Positions 34,080 through 44,303 of a stretch of 64,000 bases of DNA are shown piece after piece. Source of the DNA: Avena insularis (lineage: Eukaryota > Streptophyta > Magnoliopsida > Poales > Poaceae); assembly GCA_023614405.1 (NCBI GenBank), contig CM042684.1:534610682-534674681 (forward strand), written 5' to 3'. The first letter of the stretch is position 1, and every line of letters starts with the position of its first letter. The notes beneath the pieces are model-generated. The model did no database searches and was not told where the DNA came from. It saw only the letters and a program-made list of their open reading frames with translations. Position numbers and translations under genes: made by a program.

Positions 34080-34860
34080 TATAAATAGGTACTTAGACCA
34101 CCTAGCGACTAAAGAAGTCAGGCTGCACCCCTGCCTTCCTCCTCCCATTCCCCTCGTTCCCTCTCCTCTCCTCCGGCATCGTCAGCGTGCGACACCGGCC
34201 CTAGGCCGGGCGGCATCGGTGGCAGCGCCCTCCTGACTTTTCTCTCTTGGCTAGGATGACGCGGGACAGTCGGCCCCGGGAGGCGATGCTAGACGGGCGG
34301 CGGTCTGGCACGGCGACAAGGTGGCTCGCTAGCGGTCGGGTGGTGCAATGTGTGGAGGAGCTACCGTTGGTTGGTGGGGAAAAGTTGGCATGCAACAGGC
34401 GGCGGCGACACCCATTCGACCCAGATCTGGGCCCTTTGGGGGCCATCTGGGCTGGGATGGGCCTGCAGGTCCTCTCGTGATGGTGGAGCTTCCTGCAGGT
34501 GGAGATGGTGAACCGGTGGTGATGGTTGGTGGCGACGCTCAGTCGACGTGTTGAAGCGTAGTGGCTGGGACATTACGGACCTGATTTGGGAGCGGCCGGG
34601 CCCTTCGGGGGCCTGGTGTGACCCTGCTCCATGTCCGGTCGACTACCACTATGGTAGTGGAGGCAGTTTCCTCCGGCTCGGTTATGGTGTTGCCACTCCC
34701 GATACTGTTGCGTTCTACGATTCCGTCCTCTAGGCCTCGTGTCGGTGACCACAACAAATAGGCTGATGTGAGCTCTCGAATCTTCTTTTTGGCATTTTCT
34801 CCTATCTATTATCTCAATCGTCCTAAGAAGCATTCTTTGAAAATAAGTCAAGCAAGCAAC
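34080..34860. other. GC-rich DNA, no gene recognised
   Basis: Bases 34110-34760 are GC-rich with overlapping short ORFs on both strands and no recognisable domain. It may be transposon-derived filler. Confidence 0.4.
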
Positions 34861-34879
34861 ATTCCTAAAAAAAAGTTTT

Positions 34880-35770
34880 TTTAAGAATACATCCTGGGAA
34901 ACGTATCGTTTTCATAGAAGGCGGGCCAAGAGGCCAAGATCTTACAACACGCGAGGCACAGACGCCTCGAACGCAACCCCACATTGCCAAATGGGTAGTA
35001 CACACATACTAGCTGACTACTCGCGGCACCTCCACATGTCCACTTGGCTTAAACGGTCTCGAAAAAGACGTGCGGCTCTCCATAGTTCAGCTTCCATGGA
35101 AACTTCTGAATGACCGCTGCGGCGGAGGGGTTGGCACCTTCGAAGATGACGTTGTTCCTGTGGCGCCAGAGCGTCCAACATACCAAGAAGATACATGTAC
35201 AAAGGTCGCGCTCGCGGCCCCTGCCTCCTCGTCTACCCTGAAGCCAGGTGACCAACCGTGTGTCCTGGTCAGGCATCCACTGGACCCTGCCCCACCAGCC
35301 AAGGCAGGTTCTCCACACCTCTCGCGCCAGGATACATCCCATGAGGAGATGGTTGATGGACTCTCCACACTGATCACAGAAAGGGCATGCCGCCGGATGC
35401 TGCAGACCACGGCGTTGCAATCTATCGACAGTCCAGCATCTGTTGCGCACAACCAACCAAAGCGAGATCTTACAACTGGCGGGGCTCGAGAGCGCCAAAT
35501 CTGTAACGCTCCTGCCATCGAGGTCCGACCTGCAAACAGGGCTTCGTAACAAAACTTCGCAGAGTAGCATCCGGTGGGGTCCCACACCCACTTGAAGATA
35601 TCCTGCGTCCCCTCTGTCAGGGTGACCTCTTCCAGCCGGTCGGCGACTTCAAGAAGTTCTCTGATGGCCGCCGCGTTCAGGTTAGGAGGGACGTCGTTCA
35701 GCCAAGCCCCGCCCAGGCCCTCATGCATCCGGCGTGTCGAGATCGCGTTCGCTGGGACTACCGCGAAAAG
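34880..35770 (-). mobile_element. LINE relic, ORF2 C-terminal region
   Basis: Minus-strand frames show a leader resembling LINE ORF2 (about 35580-35765). Further along is a zinc-binding domain (CPFCDQCGESINHLLMGC, about 35330-35385), then a tail with the WTLWRHRNNVIFEG motif typical of plant LINE ORF2 C-termini (about 35135-35180). The two parts are in different frames, so it is shifted near 35450. A12 at 35774-35785 marks its right edge. Confidence 0.85.
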
Positions 35771-35789
35771 GTAAAAAAAAAAAAGGTTA

Positions 35790-36760
35790 CCCGAGCAGGG
35801 CTTTCTTAACTCCCGCAACAATAATTTCTGGTATGCAAAGCTGACATTGTAATTGTCAATTCGATACTCCTCCCTGAAAGTGTTCCGCTAGAGTGTTGAA
35901 TATATGTAAGTCGTGTTCGGTGATGTATAATCACTTTTTGTTAATCAAGTTGTACTTCTCAATCCACTCTGCACGATTGAATATGCCTAAATGCAACAAG
36001 TCAATAAGTCATACAAAGTGCAAGATGATATTGTGGTAGATTTAGGAGGCCACACTTCCAGATTTGGCTTAGTTTTTTAACATTATGATTTACTTCTGTA
36101 GGTTTTCATAGGGATCCTTCTGGGGTTCCAGATTTCTGGCTCTATGTCGATGAACACAATTTGCTGGTTCCTTGACCTCTCATGGAAGAAGATTTTTTCT
36201 GTCTGCAGCCACTCTACGTCTACCAACAAGAGAAGAAGCTCATGCTGCCAGATGCTCAAGAAGAAGAAGAGACACACATCAATGATATTCTCTGACTACA
36301 AACGGGACTTATTAATTAGTTTTGTTACCACTGAAGATCTTCGTCATTATTTGCAGATTCATGGTCTAATACAATATGTCTACTCTTATACACAGAAGCA
36401 CCAATCCTTTGATCAAAAAGATGGAAAACTGACAGGCTACTCTTTCATTACCATGATATGCAATGCACCTTGACACTATTCTTGAACTGTACTGTTTGCA
36501 ATACACTCTAATTCCAGTATATGTTCACTGGGCAACTTCAAACACTTGCATAATCTGTACAACACACATCCTCTCCTGTGGCCTATGATCACAAGAAATA
36601 CTATGTTTTCTCTCAACCTAAATACTCCAAACTATCTATTGTTATGATTACACTTATATCAATCTGCTCCATGGATTGTCTAATCATCAAGTGTCATCAA
36701 TAATTGCCAATCATCAAGTCTCATCAATAATTGCCAGAGCACGTGTCGCCGTGCCTAGTT
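35790..36760. other. Unassigned region with small ORF
   Basis: AT-rich DNA. A plus-strand frame at about 36181-36294 encodes 37 aa rich in Glu and Gln (MEEDFFCLQPLY...), perhaps an exon remnant. A larger overlapping frame (36144-36473) has no recognisable domain. I do not assign a gene. Confidence 0.3.
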
Positions 36761-36766
36761 TTCTAG

Positions 36767-37112
36767 TCATAACTAGGATAATCAAAATATATTACTCCCT
36801 TCCACAATGTTTCATACATATACGTACGTAGCCAGAAGATCTATACGCGTAGCCTATAGTTAGAACAACACTATTTACCGACTGATCTAGGAAACCAAAA
36901 CATGTAGATCCTTAATCAGAAATAAAGATTATTTTCTTGTGAACAAGCCCCTAATTGCAGAATAGTAATCATCATGTCGCCTGATTGAGCGCCTTATATA
37001 CATATGCATTTCAACAACGATGCATGGCACGAGCCTAGGCGGCAGAGGGCGCTTTGAAGTACTAGTTGACAGTGCTGGCCCCTCTCGGTTACAGCGGCAG
37101 GCTTGGGGCTCC
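36767..37112 (-). pseudogene. Duplicated 3' end of galactinol synthase (fragment)
   Basis: This stretch repeats 37258-37663, the last about 75 bp of the galactinol synthase CDS plus its 3' flank. The C-terminal residues (KAPSAA, stop) are recognisable on the minus strand near 37036-37060. A stop interrupts the preceding residues (after ASTVN), and homology ends abruptly near 37112. It is a non-functional tandem copy. Confidence 0.85.
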
Positions 37113-37476
37113 CTGGCATTTGCGTGGCCAACAACCATGCTAGTGCAATACTGGCTGGACGATGAATCAGCAAAGTAAAGCATGCAAAGGAAAACCAAGC
37201 AGGCCCCAACGCAGGACATGTGATAGTATGGCCTTCAACGGTGACAGCACGTACTAATCGTAACTAGGAAAAACATAATTTATTACTTGCTTCCACAATG
37301 TTTCAGACATACGTAGATAGCCAGAATATCTACGTATTTACGTGAAGCAAAAAGAAACACACTATTACCGACTGACTACGGAACCAAAACATTTATAGAT
37401 CCTTAATCGAAAAGACTATTTTCTTTTGAAGAAGCCCCTCTAGTTGTAGAATAGGAATCTCGTGACGCCTGATTGA

Positions 37477-37480
<4 letters not shown>

Positions 37481-37552
<72 letters not shown>
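37481..37552. repeat. (TA)36 microsatellite
   Basis: An uninterrupted TA dinucleotide run of about 72 bp in the 3' flank of galactinol synthase. The duplicated copy at about 36990 has only a short tatata stretch. Confidence 0.97.
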
Positions 37553-37557
<5 letters not shown>

Positions 37558-37586
37558 CTCATGAACGGTGAAATAAAGGCATAAGC

Positions 37587-38741
37587 CTAGGCAGCTGAGG
37601 GCGCTTTGAAGAAGTAGTTGACGGTGCTGGCCTCGGTCACAGCGGCGGCAGGCTGGGGCTCATCGGCGTCGACCTTGTAGTCGAGGCTCTCGTCGTTGTA
37701 GATGTCCCACCACTTCCTCACCAGCATCTTGATGTCCTCCCTCTTCATGTTCGCCTCCTCGCCCGTGAACCTCCATGGCTTGGAACCCTGCACAACATGA
37801 AAACACCAAAATAATATATAGGAGAATTAACATCCAGAACGTAGTAGTTTCTCTATGAGCAAATCTGTGAGCAAGGTAGAGCACTTACAGCAGCGCAGTA
37901 GTGCACGACCTTAACACTGCCGAGCTCAACGTTCTCGGGGTGCCTCCACAGCATGGCAAGCACGAGATTGTACGCGTTCGGGATGGGTTTGTACACATCT
38001 TGGAAGAACATATTCAGAAAATCCTGCTCAGCAAAGGGGGTGGGGTCGGTGACGACGAGCTTGTCAAGGAGTGCCCTGGCGGTGGCGAGGCTTGGCTCGT
38101 GCACGAACATGCCGGCGTTGAAGTAGAGCGGCGGTTCAGGCCACGCCACCTTATCTGGGCACTGCTGGCAGTACCCGATCTTGTATTGCGGGGTGTGGCT
38201 CCATGTCTTCTCGCAGAAGCAGCCCTTGACGGCGTAGAAGCTGCCGGCCTCTAGGTCGAACAGGTGGTCGATGTTGTCGTACACCTGGATGTCTGCGTCT
38301 AGGTAGACCATCCTCTCGTACTCCACGAACTACCAGCATAGATGAGATATCATGGTCGTCAACATACATCGATCGGAAAAGGAAGTTATAGAAGAAGAGA
38401 TCAGATGGAAAAAGGACTAGAAGAACAGATCAAACCTCCCAGATGCGTAGCTTGGAGTAGTTGATGACGTAGTAGGCCATGGCGAAGTGGGTCTGGCTCT
38501 CGGGCGGGTACACGGGCTGGATCTCGCGAACGATGCAGCCCTGGTCGAGCAGGGTGCGGCGGTGGGACTCAGGGACGTCGGGGAGACAGGCCACCACCAG
38601 AGGGTAGGCAGACTTGACGGCGCGGAGGCCCTTGGCCAGGCCAACCACGCCCTTCCAGTAGTCGCCGGAACCAGCCAGGAACGTCACATACGCCGCTTGC
38701 ATGGGCGCATCCTCCATGCCAGCCATGATCAAAGGAGCCAT
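37587..38741 (-). CDS. GolS: Galactinol synthase (GT8 family)
   Basis: Three minus-strand exons (38741-38436, 38329-37889, 37787-37587; GT-AG introns) give 315 aa. It transfers galactose from UDP-galactose to myo-inositol, making galactinol, the donor for raffinose-family oligosaccharides in seed and stress physiology; it acts in the cytosol. Evidence: an N-terminal AYVTFLAGSGDYWKGVVGLAKG-type start (about 16-37), the GT8 DxD metal site in VYLDADIQV (about 106-114), the NAGMFVHEPS block, and the C-terminal pentapeptide APSAA that is a hallmark of plant galactinol synthases. Length is slightly below the usual 325-345. The ATG at 38741 is chosen because it opens the conserved frame; no signal peptide. 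It looks intact. Confidence 0.93.
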
Positions 38742-38830
38742 TGATGGGAGCAAGGATGGATGGATGTGTGTTGGGAGACTTGGGCCGTGTTTGATGGAGA
38801 GATGGGGTTTGGGTTTGGCGTAGCTGCGCT

Positions 38831-38838
38831 TTATATAG
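38831..38838 (-). promoter_or_regulatory. TATA box of galactinol synthase
   Basis: On the minus strand the sequence reads cctatataa, about 90 bp upstream of the start codon. That is a normal distance for a short 5' leader. Confidence 0.7.
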
Positions 38839-38889
38839 GCGACGGGTGACCGGCCGTGCGGAATGGAAAGGTTTTTTCTTCCGTTTATT

Positions 38890-39215
38890 TACAATACGGA
38901 GCATCTTCCGTTTTTACTCTTGGGAGGATTTTCTGCGATTTAGATGGCCGAAATTGCCTACATATCGTGCGACACAAGTCAATGGAAACCGATTGATACT
39001 CTTACCTTCTTGGATTAATTGGAATAGACGAGACGATTTTCTCCCGTTTATATAGAATGGAAACGGTCGATTCTGATTCTAGCTGATCAAAACCTTCCGT
39101 TTTTTACTCTTGGGATGATTTCCTGCAATTTGGATGGCTCAAAGTGCGCAGATGCCCTGTCTTATACGGGACATGTGTCAATGGTAACTGACATGGATGC
39201 TTTAATTTTTTTCCC
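38890..39215. repeat. Duplicated block upstream of galactinol synthase
   Basis: The sequence cttccgtttt(t)actcttggg and the following 110 bp occur twice, starting at 38905 and 39094 (period 189 bp), with several substitutions. It lies 150-470 bp upstream of the start codon. Confidence 0.82.
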
Positions 39216-39309
39216 AGTAATGATGGTAAGAAATATTTTTTGCGTTAACTTGAGGATTTCAGTTCAATGCATGATTTGTACCGACTTAATCATGGATTTG
39301 TGGCATATA

Positions 39310-40430
39310 TTCTTTTTTTTAGACAATCTGCTAGACCTTTATTGATCAATCAAAATATTTACAAGAATAGAATCTGAATAGGAAATCCCAAGCCAAACAT
39401 GGGACATATTCCATGTAACAACATGTGTCTAGCAAGATTATGGGCTTCAAAGTTTGAAACCCTGCTTTCAGAAGTGAAGCAACACTTCTGAAACTGCGCA
39501 GTTCTTGTTCCAATCGCGGTGACAATCGAGCCATTCCTCCCTTTGCTTCCTTTGTATTATTTTTCCTGTCCATTTGTCTTATTTTTGAACTAAACCAGAA
39601 TATTCTGGGAACATTTCTGCGATATGGAGCGATCTGATACCTCAAAACTGTTTTGTTATAAGGATGGATATGGGCGCAGTCAGATGTTATGCTTACTGAA
39701 TGGTCGAGGTAGACCGTGGCGAGGTGATGTGGGCAGCGGTGGATGACTGGGGTGGCGACGTTGGTCACCGGCAACAGCGATCCAGTGGACATGGCCCGGC
39801 CACTCGAGGTGCTCATGATGGTGCTTACAACGTTAGAGTTTGCTTCCTCGGGTGGTGGTGACCTTCGAATGGAGCAGCATGGCTCTGGTGATCTTCTATT
39901 CTTTTTTCAGACTTCTTTGTCTTTTTATTTAATACTACAAACTAAGTCAATATTTTTTATAAGATTTCTAAAATTCCTAATTTTGTTTTTAGGACAATAA
40001 CGAATCAATTGCCAGTCCAACAAAAAAATAAAGACACATTTTCCATATAAAACCTTAATATGCAGAATTAGGATTTTGACAAATGGGGTTTTTGAATTAC
40101 ATATTCCATGATGATTGATGCAATTCCAAAATTTGGCATGTTACAAGGTGTGTGTGTGTGTGTGTGGGAGGATGTCGAGCTGCACTTTGGATCAGTGCGG
40201 CGGCGAGGAGGGAACGAATGCTTAGGGCGTGTCCGGCGACAACACAGAGGGAGCAGAGGCAGGGTCTGTCGGCAGGGTAGAGGCAACCTAGGCTCGGCAC
40301 GAAGGGAACGAGGGTCGTACTATATCCAGGGACGGTGTGCATATAGAGAGGAGCAGAGAGACAAGAGTGTGTTGCGGCTGCTAGCTATGTTTTTCCAAGT
40401 CCAACTTTAGATGCACACGGCCTTCTTTAT
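39310..40430. other. Unassigned region, possible retroposon end
   Basis: A T8 run near 39310-39320 precedes sequence that, on the minus strand, ends gatcaataaaggtctagcag...A8, which suggests a retroposon 3' end. A (GT)n run lies at about 40150-40166. No domain was found in the rest, including a minus-strand ORF at 39346-39816. Confidence 0.35.
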
Positions 40431-41480
40431 TGCAGCATTCAAAGTATTCAATTTATTACAATTATGAATCAATGAGGGTTGATACATAATCATCTAGTGT
40501 CACGGTACCAGTAGCCTGGAAATAAAAGTTCTGAGCAACTATCAGCAACCGGTTGCATCAAGTGGCTATAGGTTCCCACTGATCAGCCAGTATAAGATAT
40601 GCCCATAGATCTATCAAGTGCGTCATCATACATATAACCTGCAAAAAATTAGTACCAGAATGTTTGTTAAAGACTATGTTATTATGGCTTTTCCAAATTG
40701 CCCAACATAAAGCTGAAACTCCAATGCGGATTCTAGCTTTAGAGTTCTTATCAATTCCATTTAACCAATTTCGGAACATATTGGTAATGTTATATAATTG
40801 CGCGATGCTACATATAAATAAAAATTATACAAGGAAAAAGACATAAGAGAAAAAGGTGTTGAACAGTCTCCATAACATCACAAAAGAAGCACTTTTGACA
40901 CTTATTCCAATTCGTTTTGCTAAGATATCCTTTGTTAATAAAATCTTATTGCTAAGGAACCACAAAAAAATTAATCTTCAGTGCATTTTCAATTTTCACA
41001 AATATTTACGAAGAAATTTAGTCTGACCATTCATTAGATCCATGTACATAGATTTGACCATAGAAACCCCTGCAGATGTAAATTTCCATACAAATTTGTC
41101 CAGCTCATCAATAAGATATACTCAAATTAGCTGTTGGCATATATATATAATCATTAATTTCATTTATTACCAATTAAAACCCTTCGAAAACCAATATTTA
41201 GAGGAACTTGGCATAAAACATATGCAACGAGAACATTTTCTGTGCGTGCAAATGTTGTATAATGAATAGTACTGTTGAGAGAGGTGTGTCATCTAACCAT
41301 ACATCCTTCCAAAATCGGATCGTTAGTCCATCCCCATCTTTGAAATGCCCTCTATTAAAGAAATCTTCATAAACCTTCATAAGGCATTCCGAAAAGGGGG
41401 ATCAATTGTCTTTGCCTCCACTTGCGACAAAGTTTTATTATTTAGGTACTTGTTATGAAGCAGTTGCTGCCACATTCCTT
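40430..41480 (-). mobile_element. LINE relic, ORF2 fragment
   Basis: Minus-strand pieces of a LINE ORF2 occur in the expected order: a DGLTIRFWKDVWLDDTPL block (about 41275-41330), a zinc-binding remnant (NWNKCQKCFFCD, about 40880-40920) and a C-terminal NWLNGIDK...CWAIWKSHNNIVFN block (40558-40779). Frames shift between the blocks. It is dead. Confidence 0.87.
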
Positions 41481-42890
41481 CTTCTATTAGTAATTTGAAT
41501 AGCCATTCTTGCTTTTTTTTGTTAAGAAGTATATATTAATATGTGAAGATACCAATTACACCAAGTATCTACAACAACATAGTTCCCTAATGGTATTACA
41601 AATGCACACATCTGAAAAAAAGAATTATAGAAAAGAAAAATCCTGCTACAATAACCCATTCTTTATAATAGCAGTGCAAACGTCACCAAGAAAACACCAG
41701 AAGTCTAGTGTCTCCAATAGTGACGCTTCCAAGAAGGAATCGGTGTATAAGCGTTGTCGTCGCCTGATCATAGATCATAGCTTCACCCTAGAGAATAAAT
41801 CCACCCTCTCAAAACAATATTTTTAACAAGGCTATTGTCAGGCACAATCAATTAATGACAGACCTTGGGTTTTTATCCTGGGAGTTTAAACACTAAACTT
41901 CTCATGTGCTATCGCCCCCACTTTTCGATACCGCTGCTACAATGAATGAATCACCAAGCTAGTTTCTCACCGCCACCAGGACTCAAACCACCATTACTAG
42001 TCATTAGATCTCGGTTTCCATGACATCCTCCGCACACTGAGTTCACCATGAAATTAAAGACATGTCCCATGATAGCAACAAAATATAGAGCTTTCCCTCG
42101 ATCCCTCTGAAACCAAACGGTTAGAAACAACACGGTTGCATGCGTACGGTCGAATCCCATCCGATCCGGCAATCTCCACACGTGATTCGCTGGCGGAGCC
42201 TTTCGGAACTCGACACTATGCCCAGATCAACGAGGGCATGCATCAAGCAGATCTTCATCTTGGCGCAAGAGAAACCCTAGGACCGCCACCATTATTCTAG
42301 CCGAGCAGCATCCCTCACATCGCCTGCTGGCACCCTGCAGACAGCCGCTCGAAAACCTCCACTGGTAGCCTATGGGCAAACGAGCAGTGAGGAAGGCATC
42401 GGCAAGCAGGGACGACCCGCCATCAGCGACGGATGAACCACAACAGAGAGGGCATGGAGACCACAACATAGAGAACCACCAAAATTGAGATCGATCTAGG
42501 GTTCCGACCGTAGCCCGGGCGCCCTATTTCTTCACCTCCTCCGCCAGCCATGGCATGCCACCAGGAGGCGGGCCTTCGCCACCACCCTGACCAGGGATGC
42601 CGCCGTGGTCGCTGCACGTCGATGCACCAGCCGGTGTCGCCCCAACCGCACCAGTGGGCATCTCCATCGCCCAACACACCCAGACAACCTTCAGCGGCTA
42701 GGCTCGTCGCTACTGCGGCGAGGGCCGGCGGCAGCGGCAGCGAGGGGAGCCGGCGGCGGCGAGCTCTTCTGGCGATGTGTAGGTCGCCCCCGGAGTCGCC
42801 CTGGGGTGCGACTCGAGGGGTGTTCCTAGAAATTCTTGCTTTACCCTCATTCTTTTTTTACAACTATCTTATTCTTTGGGAGTGACTATC
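41481..42890. other. Unassigned region up to MULE border
   Basis: A T8 run at about 41513 could be a minus-strand poly(A) of another retroposon. Bases 42220-42830 are GC-rich with overlapping ORFs on both strands and no recognised domain. Confidence 0.35.
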
Positions 42891-42891
42891 G

Positions 42892-42931
42892 AACAGATAG
42901 CTGTTTTTCAATTGAAAAATAGACACATTTT
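42892..42931 (+). repeat. Left terminal inverted repeat of the MULE
   Basis: Pairs with 63737-63776 (34 of 40 positions match). A related agacacattttt motif recurs at about 43000-43040 in the left subterminal region. Confidence 0.65.
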
Positions 42932-44300
42932 AAACCAATACAAACTTGACAGCTGTAAAAACTCGTTACTCAAGAAACAATGAGGAAAAAGGTGTCTGTT
43001 TTCTATTTTCCCAAAACAGACACATTTTTAAACTCAGTCCAAAACAGACTCAGGTCCAAAAGTCGACTACACAAATATTGAGTCTCCCTTAGCCCAACAC
43101 ATCATTCTACCGAGTTAAAAAGTCCAAGACACAATTCCTGAATAATACCAGGACGAAAAGGCTAGAAAATGATCTGGTGACAAGAAGCCCAGATCCAGAG
43201 GGGAAGCCCAATTAAGGTGGAGCTCTTCCTTCTTCTTCCTCAAGAAAGAACATCACGCATCACGTCCTCTGCCGCTCAGCCGATCTGGGCAACGAGAAGA
43301 ACATGACGCATTGCTCCATTCCCCCTGCCGCTTAGTTGATCTAGGGGCTTTAGATCCACAAATCCCCCCCCCCCAAAACACAAAACAGAGCAGTGCAAAA
43401 AGGAGAGATCAACCAGTTCCCAAAACAAACAAGAAACATGGAATTACAGGAGAAATTGGCAAGACAACTCACTTCTTCAAGATGCTCAGCTGTCCCAGGT
43501 AAGCTACTAAGAACTCAATTGTTTCTCTAAAGAAATTTGTACTGACTGATATCAGATCTAGAATTCAAACTTTTTCTAGCTAGAGGGGGTGAACTATAAG
43601 AGGAGGGAACATACCTAGGATGTAGTATAGGGTAAGCTGACACAATATGCAAAATGAAACCTGACATCATGTAGAGCAGTTTATTAGGTGAGATATCATA
43701 TCAATTGATGAAACAAATAAGTTGAACTACAGAAATACGTTGATGGCTTCAGTAAACTGGTTTATAATCTTCAAGTACAAAAAAAGTAAATAACAAGTTT
43801 GACCAAAAACACATACAAAAGTAGTTTAAAATTCGCCCATGAGAACATACATCACATATACTGAATTTATTTTTTCAGGTATATAATAGAGGGAACGCAA
43901 AGCAAGGAAAAGATGGAGAAATGAATGAACAACTATTTTTCCAGGTAAAAATACTAACTTTATTCAAAGAGAAGAATATATACAGACTTTTCTATAATTT
44001 ACATATCTATAGTCATTCAGATATTTTGAAAAAAAGGATGACTATCTTCTTTATAAAAACTCTTTGTAGAAAGACTTTTCATACATGGCTCTACTACGTG
44101 GTGATATTGACATCAACTACTCAGCTTACACTGCAAATCATCAGGTAAAAAACCGCTTAAATGCATAACCTTATATGCTTTTGTATGCCAAAAACAAATC
44201 CATGTGATGCTAATGTATGCCAAAAATCTAACAAAATAATGAATGTATCATCAAAAAGAAAACAAATGTATAGAACTAACACCTTTACTACATAACTTAC
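42932..44300 (+). other. MULE 5' region, possible leader exons
   Basis: Subterminal DNA upstream of the transposase. It has an 11-bp C-run (about 43364-43374) and several GT-AG-compatible short frames (about 43430-43500, 43870-43945, 44090-44145). These may be non-coding or small coding exons, but none has a recognisable domain. Confidence 0.35.
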
Positions 44301-44303
44301 AGG

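Noticed and set aside
37481..37552. Regular repeat as a CRISPR array
   Set aside because: It is a pure TA microsatellite in a plant genome, with no spacers.
42227..42885. GC-rich ORFs on both strands before the MULE
   Set aside because: No domain, overlapping frames, likely non-coding.
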